Assembly (NCBI RefSeq): GCF_002157465.1
Contig: NZ_NHOC01000005.1
Location: 381,134-445,133, forward strand
From: Butyricicoccus porcorum
Lineage (GTDB): Bacteria; Bacillota; Clostridia; Oscillospirales; Butyricicoccaceae
Length of the DNA stretch: 64,000 nucleotides
Direction of reading: 5' to 3'
In this document: positions 17,114 to 24,363 of the stretch, one piece after another
Layout: each line of letters opens with the position of its first letter
How positions within the stretch are numbered: position 1 is the stretch's first letter
Program-made: the position numbers and the translations under genes
Notes under the pieces: generated by a model
What the model saw: the letters and a program-made list of their open reading frames with translations, nothing else
What the model was told of the DNA's origin: nothing
Database searches by the model: none

Positions 17114-17527
17114 TTATTCCTTGGAAACACGGAATGCGGATTCCACAGCGGTGGTCATGTCATAGTACATCACACGATTCTCCGCATCGAATTCGCCGCT
17201 GACCTTGTAGCGCTTCTTCGGGTCGAAGTTCGGGATGAAAGCCACCAGCACCTCACGCAGATTCTTGTTGCCGACACTGAGGGTGGTGGTCTGTTCGCTC
17301 TTGGCCTTGGAGAAAGCAGTAGCCTTCGTCTCATTGCTCTTGCAGACACGGACAGCAAAGACCTTGTTAGCGGCATCGGTGCAATACTGCACATTGGCCG
17401 GGTAGCCCAAGTCCTCCAGAACACGCTTGCTGAAGGTGACCGCATTCTGATTGATGAACAGGTCAGGGGTAGCGTTGGTGGTGATGTCGATAACCTCAAG
17501 GTTGATGTTCGCAAAATTGATAGCCAT
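17114..17527 (-). CDS. Hypothetical element protein, 137 residues
   Basis: Soluble protein starting MAINFANINLEVIDITTNA, with an SD site AAAGGA. Features are a hydrophilic helix-rich centre (VTFSKRVLEDLGYPANVQYC), basic Lys/Ser-rich TKATAFSKAKSEQTT and a C-terminal FDPKKRYKVSGEFDAENRVM segment. I recall similar uncharacterised proteins next to serine recombinases in clostridial elements but cannot assign a function. It starts 5 nt after the recombinase stop, so it is in the same transcript, and converges with the DUF4314 gene. Confidence 0.65.
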   Translation of the reverse strand: MAINFANINLEVIDITTNATPDLFINQNAVTFSKRVLEDLGYPANVQYCTDAANKVFAVRVCKSNETKATAFSKAKSEQTTTLSVGNKNLREVLVAFIPNFDPKKRYKVSGEFDAENRVMYYDMTTAVESAFRVSKE

Positions 17528-17532
17528 AGTAA

Positions 17533-18756
17533 TTACATCCTTTCTTCGGGCATTTCGCCCATTTCGTTTATAGTGTTGATAATATTCAGAAATTGCTCCC
17601 GTTCGTCCTTCGTCCATTCCATATCCAGCAGAAAATAACCACGCAGCACACCGGATTTGACTTTTGCTACAGTGAATTTCTTCTTCATGGCCTCAATCGG
17701 GGTGCTGCGTTTTCCGAATTTACCGGATGCAATGAGTTCCTGAACACGGTTCCATTTTTCTCTGTCGATGATTGCCGGGTGGTTATTTTCCCAGAACCAC
17801 TGCGGCAGAATGTCCTTGTTCTTGACAGTTTTATGGGAGAGGTAGTCCTTGGAGTAGGTTTTCTGGTACAGAACATCACCCACATATTTCTCGTTGCGGA
17901 GAATGCTGCGGATGGTGCTTTGGCCCCAGCGCTCCATACCCTTCGGTGACCGGATTCCCTGTTGGGTGAGCGAATCCGCAATCTCCTGCGGCGATGCACC
18001 CTCAAGGAATGTGTCGTAAATGTAGTGTACGATTTCGGCCTCGGCAGGCTCGATTTTTACCCGGCCTGAGTAATCCCGATAATATCCGATGGTGTTTTTG
18101 ACCGAGAATTTATACAGCCCCTCCTGCATCCGGTAGCGTATGCCCTCCTTGATGGCGATGCTTTTCTGCTGGCTCTCCAGTTCGGCCAGCGCCGACAGGA
18201 TGGAGATGACCAGCTTGTTTTTGCCATCGCTGGTGAATATGCCCTCGGATTCAAAATTCACGGCCACGGGTGGATTGAGGTCACTGAGTTCCCGTAATGT
18301 GGTGAGGATATCCACGATATTGCGTCCGAAGCGGCTGATGCTCTTGGTCAGAATTAGGTCGATTTTGCCAGCCTTGGCATCCTCAATCATTTCCTGAAAG
18401 CCTTTCCGCTTGTCCACTGAGGTGCCGCTGATGCCTTCATCCGTGTATATCTTGACCATCTCATAATTGGGATTGTTCTCAATTTCGGATGTGAAGTGCT
18501 GCACCTGCATCTCAAAGCTGCCAGCCTGTGCGTCCTCCTGTGTACTGACACGGCAGTACGCCGCCACACGCACCTTGGCAGCTTCTTGAAAAACATACTC
18601 TTTGCGCTCCGGCATGATGACACGGCCTTTGCGCTCACCGCTGCGATTCTGGGCGATGGTCTCCTTGATTAGTTTCTTTTCCAGTTCCCGGCGGCTGGTA
18701 CCCTCATTTTTATGACGGGCCTGCTCAATGCGCTCTGCATCTAACTTTTTTGCCAT
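17533..18756 (-). CDS. Large serine recombinase without zinc ribbon (recombinase 1)
   Basis: 407 residues. An N-terminal extension of about 60 residues, rich in Lys/Glu/Arg, precedes the resolvase domain, whose catalytic Ser71 is in AAYCRVSTQED. Further resolvase motifs are DEGISGTSVDKRKGF and LILTKSISRFGRN. The recombinase domain follows (TIGYYRDYSGRVKIEPAEAE, GQSTIRSILRNEKYVGDVLY). The Cys-rich zinc ribbon and coiled coil usual in this class are absent; the protein ends shortly after GVLRGYFLLDMEW. It lies at the opposite end of the element from the TnpX-type enzyme. It could be a second integrase, a resolvase or a leftover. Confidence 0.85.
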   Translation of the reverse strand: MAKKLDAERIEQARHKNEGTSRRELEKKLIKETIAQNRSGERKGRVIMPERKEYVFQEAAKVRVAAYCRVSTQEDAQAGSFEMQVQHFTSEIENNPNYEMVKIYTDEGISGTSVDKRKGFQEMIEDAKAGKIDLILTKSISRFGRNIVDILTTLRELSDLNPPVAVNFESEGIFTSDGKNKLVISILSALAELESQQKSIAIKEGIRYRMQEGLYKFSVKNTIGYYRDYSGRVKIEPAEAEIVHYIYDTFLEGASPQEIADSLTQQGIRSPKGMERWGQSTIRSILRNEKYVGDVLYQKTYSKDYLSHKTVKNKDILPQWFWENNHPAIIDREKWNRVQELIASGKFGKRSTPIEAMKKKFTVAKVKSGVLRGYFLLDMEWTKDEREQFLNIINTINEMGEMPEERM

Positions 18757-18835
18757 TTAGCTATCCACCATGTTCATACGATGAAACACATTCATAAAGA
18801 ACGCCTCCTTTCCCTAAATTTTGATGTGCTTGCAT
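18757..18835 (-). CDS. Two short leader reading frames upstream of recombinase 1
   Basis: Reading leftward, the first frame (18835..18761) encodes 24 residues (MQAHQNLGKGGVLYECVSSY...) with an ideal AAGGAGGTGA site. The second (18795..18757) encodes MNVFHRMNMVDS with AAAGGAGG. Its TAA directly abuts the recombinase ATG, which has only a weak SD of its own. The recombinase is probably translated by coupling to these leaders. Whether the peptides do anything is unknown. Confidence 0.45.
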
Positions 18836-18863
18836 TGGCCTCACCTCCTTTCAGCCACAGACG

Positions 18864-18918
18864 CAAAAAAACCCGGTACAGTGGAACATCCGCCATAGCG
18901 GTATTCGTTGCTGTACCG
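18864..18918 (-). terminator. Terminator of the restriction-modification operon
   Basis: CGGTACAG arms (18911..18918 with 18874..18881) enclose an inner CCGC/GCGG hairpin. On the minus strand the outer stem is followed by GGTTTTTTTGCG. It lies 32 nt after the stop of the GIY-YIG gene. Confidence 0.8.
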
Positions 18919-18949
18919 AGGTTTCGCTCAATTATTCAAACAAAAAGCC

Positions 18950-19801
18950 TTATTTATTTACATCCTTCAACGGAGTGCCATCTTTCAGCACCCACATATC
19001 ATTTCCGCTGACACTCGACCCGCTGACAAAAGATGCAGCAGAGGAAGGGCTTGGAAACAGGATGTCCTCCGTAGTTGTCCAATCTGCAATGTGTGCAGAG
19101 TGCTTTTCACGCATATTGATTGTAAACTGCGGACAGCTATTGACTGTTGTCGGGGAAATCTGACTGCCTTTCAGCAGTACAATACCCTCGCTGGTGATGA
19201 TAGCCTTGGCATCAAATTTGTTGCTCTTGAAATGGAAGGTTTTTGTATCCGAGGCCAATTCTGCCGGAGAGACCAGCGGCTCGAAAACCTTATACCCCAT
19301 TACACCAGTGATGAGAACTGCATAATCGATGAATTCATCCATCTCGGCTTCTTTCTCTTCAGTCAGATTCCCGATGGACGGCTCGTTGCCATTTTTCACG
19401 ATATAGCGTTTGGCATCCTTCGCCATCTTACAGAATTTGTTCTCCAGATAGCAGACCTCTGTGGGGCCAAGGGCATCATTGGTAGTAGTGAACATGACGG
19501 CATCTGTCCAGAAATCGATGCTATCGTGCGGCTCGTTGATTCTGTTGGAAAGGCCCTCACCATTCTTGCGAACGACCGCCTGTCCGATGTAAATAACATC
19601 ATCACCGTTTCTATCGCTGCCAAAGAGCATATATACGCCGCTTTGCTTCATGTGCGGCATATCCTTGCACTGAGGGAAATAGGAACGAGGGATTTTGTAT
19701 CCAACACCAGTCCAGTTGAGGAGACTGCATTTGAAGCGACCTGCCGGGTCTCCATCCATCAGGAAGAGGTTAATATTCTTTTTGGTTCCAGAAATGCTCA
19801 T
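18950..19801 (-). CDS. GIY-YIG nuclease domain protein with DUF4357, R-M associated
   Basis: 283 residues. A GIY-YIG fold begins with SGVYMLFG (residues 54-61), continues DVIYIGQA about 12 residues later and has a possible metal-binding Glu in TEVCYLENKFC near residue 130. The C-terminal part contains EGIVLLKGSQISPTTVNSCP, a DUF4357 segment that accompanies restriction-modification genes. Last gene of the R-M operon, 15 nt after the Res gene and before a strong terminator. A role in cleavage or in restricting modified DNA is plausible but unproven. Confidence 0.78.
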   Translation of the reverse strand: MSISGTKKNINLFLMDGDPAGRFKCSLLNWTGVGYKIPRSYFPQCKDMPHMKQSGVYMLFGSDRNGDDVIYIGQAVVRKNGEGLSNRINEPHDSIDFWTDAVMFTTTNDALGPTEVCYLENKFCKMAKDAKRYIVKNGNEPSIGNLTEEKEAEMDEFIDYAVLITGVMGYKVFEPLVSPAELASDTKTFHFKSNKFDAKAIITSEGIVLLKGSQISPTTVNSCPQFTINMREKHSAHIADWTTTEDILFPSPSSAASFVSGSSVSGNDMWVLKDGTPLKDVNK

Positions 19802-19816
19802 TTGTGCGCCTCCTCC

Positions 19817-22027
19817 TTAAAATACACTTGCAATCGGCTGCCAATGGTCATCGGCCATGTCAATCGCAAATTCTGTATTATTGATATAGAGCTGATTGTC
19901 CTTGTCCCGGACAAATCCCCAATGCAGTCCCTTTTCGGCAGCGTATGCCTTGAACGCATTGAATTTGTTCTGAATCTGACGGTCGATGTTTTTATCCTTG
20001 CCCTTGGCTTCGCCGCCCTTGGTTTCGATGACCCATACCGTGCCATCCTTCTTCATCACGATGTAGTCTGCGTAGAACAGCCACTGATGCTGAATCGCAT
20101 CCACATAGACGATGGAGAAATACTGCTGTCCGGTATCGCCGTTTTTATACACCCATTCAATATCGGAGCGGCCCTCGCAATACTGCTCGAACAGCATTTC
20201 GGAGGTGCTGCGCACAAGGCTGGTGGCAAAGCCGGAGGTGTACTCCATATAGGCATTGCTCAAGTATTCAACCTCGTTTTTCACGCCGGGGTCATACTTG
20301 AAGAAGTCTTGCTCCGGGATATGGAATGTAGATTTCTTCGGGTGGAGCAGCAGGCTCATCTGTTCTGTCATATCGGATGTGACTTCCCGGAATTCCTGTT
20401 TCAGCCGATGCTCGTTGTTGATGACAAAGGCATAGAATTCTGCTGTTTCCAGCGAGAGCAGCTTTTTGTAGGCGCTGTTGCCCTTGCGGAACAGACGCTC
20501 TAAAATAGTTTTGACCTTGCCAGTCGGCATACCGATGGCGGTCTTGATGGAGTCCACACTATGGAGAAGCTGAATACCGTGTTTATGGGTATCCACACGC
20601 TTGTGGGTGGTGTAATAGCTGGTGCTTTCGGCAACAGCAGAGGTGCGGACGAACTGGCCATGCAGAGCCTGACCGAAGATTTGGTCACCAAAAACATATC
20701 CGGCATCTGCCATCAGCATCTGATTCTGCTTCTTATCGCTGCCCAGCTTGTATTTCTTGACCAGTGCGGCATACACCTTGTTCAGCACCTCACGCTCACC
20801 GAGGCCGTCAAAATCGAGGTCACGGATTTGCTTTTCCAGCGTGAATGTTTTGCACACAGGTTTCAGGAACAGGCGGCGGGTTTCATACGCCTTATCCATA
20901 TTGGCAAGCAGCCCCGCTTTGTATTTTTCATCAAAGGTGTACACATAGCAGAAGTCCAGAAGGTCATCCTCGTAGTGAGTGGCCTCCGGCATTCTGCGGA
21001 TACGACCGATGGTCTGGATTTCAAAATTCTCGCTCATACCTTCACGCAGCTTCACGAGAATCTTGGCACGGGGACAATCCCATCCTGTGCTGATGGCCTG
21101 TTTCATGAGCAGGAACACGGGCTGTGCATCATTCTCGGTCAGATTGTCCGGGAGGTCTTTTTTGTCCTCACTCATCCATTTGCTGACCATGCCGTTGTCG
21201 TAGGTGTAGCCCATAGATTCCAGCTTGCGCTCCACGGCCACAATGGTTTCCGGCTGACCGTTCGGGAACTGAATCAGCACCAGCGGACGGATATTTTTGC
21301 CAATGGCCTGATAATGTGCGCTGATGGATTTGCGCTTGGCATCAGCGAGGTCGAGCAGATAATCGTAGTCATCGGTAATTTCCACACCGTCCGTGATACC
21401 CTCATTCACATAGAGGGCCTTGGTAATCAGGCCAGCGTTGATAACATCCAGTTCATCAATCTCGAAATATTCGTAGCGTTTGTTCTCTTCGGCGGTGGCG
21501 CTGACACGCACGATGTTCTTTGCGGAGAAAGCATCAATGATGGTACGGGCCTTGGCGGTGTTATTAGAATGCTCCTCGTCAATGATGACAATGAAGGCGA
21601 TACCCTTGCGGTGGGCATCGGCAATGCGGTCAAACAGATTCTTGCGTTCACTGTCCCGAATGGCCGTGTTGCCCTTTTTGGTGACAAGTTCCCAGTTGAT
21701 GAAAGTGGTACTTTCCGGCTCAAAGCCATTCTGGAGGGCATCGAACAGATTCTGCGTATTCAGGTGCGGAGCGAATTTCCTCATTTTCTGGCGGCTCTGT
21801 TCTTCCAAATCGCCCTTGCCGGGGCAGAGCCAGATGAAGGCCGCATTGGAGTTGACCTTGTTCAAATATTCATCCACAAAATCAATTAGCATGATGGTTT
21901 TGCCGGAGCCTGTGGGAGCCTTCATGACGATGGTCTGCTTGCTGCGGCTATCCGTGCAGAGGTCGAGAAGCTGGATGACAGCCTGTTCCTGAAAATCGAA
22001 TAATGTAGCTGCAATACCCGTTACCAT
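19817..22027 (-). CDS. res: Type III restriction enzyme, Res-like helicase-nuclease subunit
   Basis: 736-residue SF2 helicase. Q-motif-like DFQEQAVIQLLDLC is near residue 10, Walker A APTGSGKT near 37, and a DEAH-like box IVIIDEEHSNN near 150. Later helicase motifs are FLLMKQAISTGWDCPRAKIL and FEIQTIGRIRRMPEA. The C-terminus carries a nuclease-like block, YIVMKKDGTVWVIETKGGEA, matching a PD-(D/E)xK core. ATP-dependent translocation and cutting with Mod is expected. It is shorter than classical Res (about 900-1000 residues). Its ATG overlaps the mod stop by 7 nt. Confidence 0.88.
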   Translation of the reverse strand: MVTGIAATLFDFQEQAVIQLLDLCTDSRSKQTIVMKAPTGSGKTIMLIDFVDEYLNKVNSNAAFIWLCPGKGDLEEQSRQKMRKFAPHLNTQNLFDALQNGFEPESTTFINWELVTKKGNTAIRDSERKNLFDRIADAHRKGIAFIVIIDEEHSNNTAKARTIIDAFSAKNIVRVSATAEENKRYEYFEIDELDVINAGLITKALYVNEGITDGVEITDDYDYLLDLADAKRKSISAHYQAIGKNIRPLVLIQFPNGQPETIVAVERKLESMGYTYDNGMVSKWMSEDKKDLPDNLTENDAQPVFLLMKQAISTGWDCPRAKILVKLREGMSENFEIQTIGRIRRMPEATHYEDDLLDFCYVYTFDEKYKAGLLANMDKAYETRRLFLKPVCKTFTLEKQIRDLDFDGLGEREVLNKVYAALVKKYKLGSDKKQNQMLMADAGYVFGDQIFGQALHGQFVRTSAVAESTSYYTTHKRVDTHKHGIQLLHSVDSIKTAIGMPTGKVKTILERLFRKGNSAYKKLLSLETAEFYAFVINNEHRLKQEFREVTSDMTEQMSLLLHPKKSTFHIPEQDFFKYDPGVKNEVEYLSNAYMEYTSGFATSLVRSTSEMLFEQYCEGRSDIEWVYKNGDTGQQYFSIVYVDAIQHQWLFYADYIVMKKDGTVWVIETKGGEAKGKDKNIDRQIQNKFNAFKAYAAEKGLHWGFVRDKDNQLYINNTEFAIDMADDHWQPIASVF

Positions 22028-23685
22028 GTTTCCCCCTCCTCTCGCAGTTCAAAATTGAAGTAGTAGTCCGGGATGATGAATTGAGCTGTGTCCTTGAACA
22101 GGGAAACTTGGCTGGAGGTGAACAGAACATTCTTTGAAATGTACATAGCTTGCACATCGGTGTAATTGCTCCAGTTCTGTTCCAGCGCATCGGCCTCTTC
22201 ATCGCTCATGACCATGATGTAGCGCTGACCATCAATCCGCACACCATGCTCAAGCTGCACCATTTCGGCAATATGCTCCAGCAGTGCATCGGAGAGGTAT
22301 TCTTCATCACGCGCCACAAAATCGGTGCGGTAGTATTTCAGATTTGCCGGGATGCCCTCAATATGCTTTCCCGACCTATTTGCATAACCGAAAATGACCT
22401 TTTTCAGTCGCTCGTATGTAATATTTTCGCAGATACCACTCTCATTGTTGGTACACAGGATAAAGTGATAATTTGTACCGTAATGCTGATTCAGCTTTTG
22501 CACAGCATGGGCAGTAGTGCCGCTGCCCGCAAAAAAGTCTAAAACAAGAGCGTCTTTTTTGTCACACAAGGATAGAATCTGTACAATCAATTCGCTCGGT
22601 TTAGGGAATGAAAATGCTTTTGCATCACCAAAAAAGTCAATCATTTCATTGGTGCCATGCTGAGTGTATATATTATCAATGATAGACTGAAATTTGCCTC
22701 TCCGAACAACTCCATTTTCATCTTTCAGATACTGTTTAGTCTGAATATTCCATGTACCATCCTTGCCTTGGCTGAAATGCAATTCGCCGCTTGCGATGGC
22801 TTTTTCTACACGCTCTTTTGACCATAACCACTGTCTTTTTGGATACACCAATGTGCCATCAGGTGCCGGAATTGGATATTGAAGATTAACTCGCTCATCC
22901 AGAGTTTTATTTGCCTCCAACGGGTGAGTTCGGAAGCCGCCACGAACATCATAATTATCGTCTTTCATTTTGTAGTATTTTGCTATCATCTCGTCTGAAA
23001 GCGGGACTGTAATTTCCGGTATTTTGGAAATATCTCTTGCATACACCAAAATGTACTCTTGAAGGGTAACAAGATATTTTTCCTTGGCACCGCCACCATA
23101 TCGTTTCTTCCAAATGATATTATCGACAAAATTCTCCTCTCCGAAAATCTCATTGCACAGCATAGTGAGCGGAGCGAGTTCGTTGTCATCGATGCTAATA
23201 AAAATCAGACCATCTTCAGCAAGCAGATTCTTGGCAATATGAAGGCGGCTCGACATGAAACTAAGCCATTTAGAATGTCTAAATCCGTCATCAGCACCTA
23301 CACGAGAATCGGCATAAATGAATTCCTTGTTTTTTGTGTTGTACGGCGGGTCGATATAAATCACATCAATGCGGCCACGGTGTGTCTTTTCCAACAGACG
23401 CAGGCTATGCAGATTATCGCCTTCAAGGAGAAAATTATAGACCCCACCTGCGGATGTGGTTATTTCCTTACCTGCATCTTCGGTAAATACCGGAATGTGT
23501 GTCCGCATCATGACATCCACGGCCTCTTCGTGCTGTTCCCAGACGAGGCCATATTTCTTTGCATTCAGTTCGCTCTCGATTTCGCCCAGCGCAATCAGAA
23601 CATCGTCATCATCTTTATGTTCCTGACGGATGGTATCCAGAAAAGCCAGCATCCGCTGACGCTTTTCCTGTGACAAGTTTGCCAT
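22021..23685 (-). CDS. mod: Type III-like DNA methyltransferase, Mod subunit
   Basis: 554-residue N6-adenine or N4-cytosine methyltransferase. The catalytic motif IV IDPPYNTKN is near residue 150, and the SAM-binding FxGxG motif follows later as VLDFFAGSGTTAHAV near 385. That order (catalytic before SAM motif) is the beta class typical of type III Mod. The region between them probably contains the target-recognition part. An N-terminal helical segment (RQRMLAFLDTIRQEHKDDDD) precedes the domain. It starts 3 nt after the HTH regulator and overlaps res. The recognition site cannot be read from sequence. Confidence 0.9.
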   Translation of the reverse strand: MANLSQEKRQRMLAFLDTIRQEHKDDDDVLIALGEIESELNAKKYGLVWEQHEEAVDVMMRTHIPVFTEDAGKEITTSAGGVYNFLLEGDNLHSLRLLEKTHRGRIDVIYIDPPYNTKNKEFIYADSRVGADDGFRHSKWLSFMSSRLHIAKNLLAEDGLIFISIDDNELAPLTMLCNEIFGEENFVDNIIWKKRYGGGAKEKYLVTLQEYILVYARDISKIPEITVPLSDEMIAKYYKMKDDNYDVRGGFRTHPLEANKTLDERVNLQYPIPAPDGTLVYPKRQWLWSKERVEKAIASGELHFSQGKDGTWNIQTKQYLKDENGVVRRGKFQSIIDNIYTQHGTNEMIDFFGDAKAFSFPKPSELIVQILSLCDKKDALVLDFFAGSGTTAHAVQKLNQHYGTNYHFILCTNNESGICENITYERLKKVIFGYANRSGKHIEGIPANLKYYRTDFVARDEEYLSDALLEHIAEMVQLEHGVRIDGQRYIMVMSDEEADALEQNWSNYTDVQAMYISKNVLFTSSQVSLFKDTAQFIIPDYYFNFELREEGETW

Positions 23686-23688
23686 AGG

Positions 23689-23907
23689 TCAATCCTCCGT
23701 TTCTTCCTTATATATAAACTCCAGAATATCGTCCACGCCGCAGTTCATCACACGGCAGATATTTTCAAGGCTCTCCATAGACACATATTCATTGCGCTTC
23801 AGCCGGGTGATGATGTTGGCGGAGAATCCGGCCTGCTCCATCAGCTGCGCATTTGTCATGTCCTTTTCAATCAGTAAGTGGAATAGTCTCTTGTAGCTTA
23901 CCGCCAT
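23689..23907 (-). CDS. Small XRE/Cro-type regulator of the R-M operon
   Basis: 72-residue helix-turn-helix protein: KRLFHLLIEKDMTNAQLMEQ, then AGFSANIITRLKRNEYVSME with the recognition helix, ending DDILEFIYKEETED. This resembles the XRE family found in toxin-antitoxin and R-M control (C proteins). ATG at 23907 chosen over the adjacent GTG because of GGAGG 6 nt upstream. As first gene of the operon it probably times expression of the nuclease after the methylase; the direct repeats ATCGTATC in its promoter could be its sites. Confidence 0.82.
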   Translation of the reverse strand: MAVSYKRLFHLLIEKDMTNAQLMEQAGFSANIITRLKRNEYVSMESLENICRVMNCGVDDILEFIYKEETED

Positions 23908-23942
23908 CACGCACCTCCATAGTCTGACAGTTTTTTGTTCTT

Positions 23943-23983
23943 ATCGTATCACGAAAATGTGAATAAATCAATATCATCGTATC
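23943..23983 (-). promoter_or_regulatory. Predicted promoter and operator-like repeats of the R-M operon
   Basis: Minus strand TTGATT (23966..23971), 17-nt spacer, TACGAT (23943..23948). The octamer ATCGTATC occurs at 23943..23950, over the -10, and at 23976..23983, upstream of the -35: a layout suited to control by the HTH protein. Confidence 0.5.
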
Positions 23984-24040
23984 CTGCTAGCAACGGCAGG
24001 ATTATTTTTTTGCTTTTTTCTGGCTCAATTCTGGGCCTCG

Positions 24041-24177
24041 TCTCCATTGGGAAGTGTAAGGGCTAAGAAAAACGAAAAATCATGGCTCGAATCCACAGCA
24101 AATCTCCATTGGGTAGTGAGGGCAGAACTTTTACGGTTTCTTCGTCAAAACGGCCCCGTCATCTCCATTGGAAAGTG
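24041..24177 (+). repeat. Three iteron-like direct repeats upstream of the primase-helicase
   Basis: TCTCCATTGGGAAGTG at 24041, TCTCCATTGGGTAGTG at 24103 and TCTCCATTGGAAAGTG at 24162, each followed by a purine-rich AGGGC/AGGCC. Spacing is 62 and 59 bp, about six helical turns each. Copies 1 and 2 also share TGGCTC about 20 bp upstream. Candidate initiator-binding iterons or a multi-operator. Confidence 0.7.
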
Positions 24178-24216
24178 GAGGCCAGCAAAACAGCCCTCAG
24201 ATTGGAGGTGAGTCCG

Positions 24217-24363
24217 ATGGACAGGAAGTCCAAAAAGCACAAGCAGGCCAAGGAGCCTGACAAACTTAAGAGAAAGGAGAAAAAACGCCATGAGCACACC
24301 AACTTTTACAATGTTCCACGCCGACTGCGTGGGCAACGCTGTCAACTGTTTGTACTCGCATAA
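24217..24363 (+). CDS. Possible small very basic protein overlapping the primase start
   Basis: 48 codons beginning MDRKSKKHKQAKEPDKLKRK, with an excellent GGAGGTGAG site 4 nt before the ATG. It overlaps the primase start at 24290 in another frame, which could couple translation. Lys-rich sequence could bind nucleic acid, but the second half is the shadow of the primase gene. Low confidence that a functional protein is made. Confidence 0.35.
   Translation: MDRKSKKHKQAKEPDKLKRKEKKRHEHTNFYNVPRRLRGQRCQLFVLA

Larger units (their letters stand above)
23908..24289. other. Divergent control region between R-M operon and primase gene
   Basis: 382 bp with no convincing large gene. From left to right: the R-M promoter, a hairpin with ATCCTGC arms (23981..24002) followed by TATTTTTTT on the plus strand, three directly repeated 16-mers (24041, 24103, 24162) and a possible small basic reading frame from 24217 that overlaps the primase start. 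Confidence 0.7.

Noticed and set aside
18908-21889. Two long plus-strand frames opposite the R-M operon
   Set aside because: No start signals and no recognisable protein; the minus strand encodes conserved helicase and GIY-YIG motifs.
24041-24177. CRISPR-like spaced repeats
   Set aside because: Only three imperfect 16-mers, no uniform spacers and no cas genes; better explained as iterons or operators.
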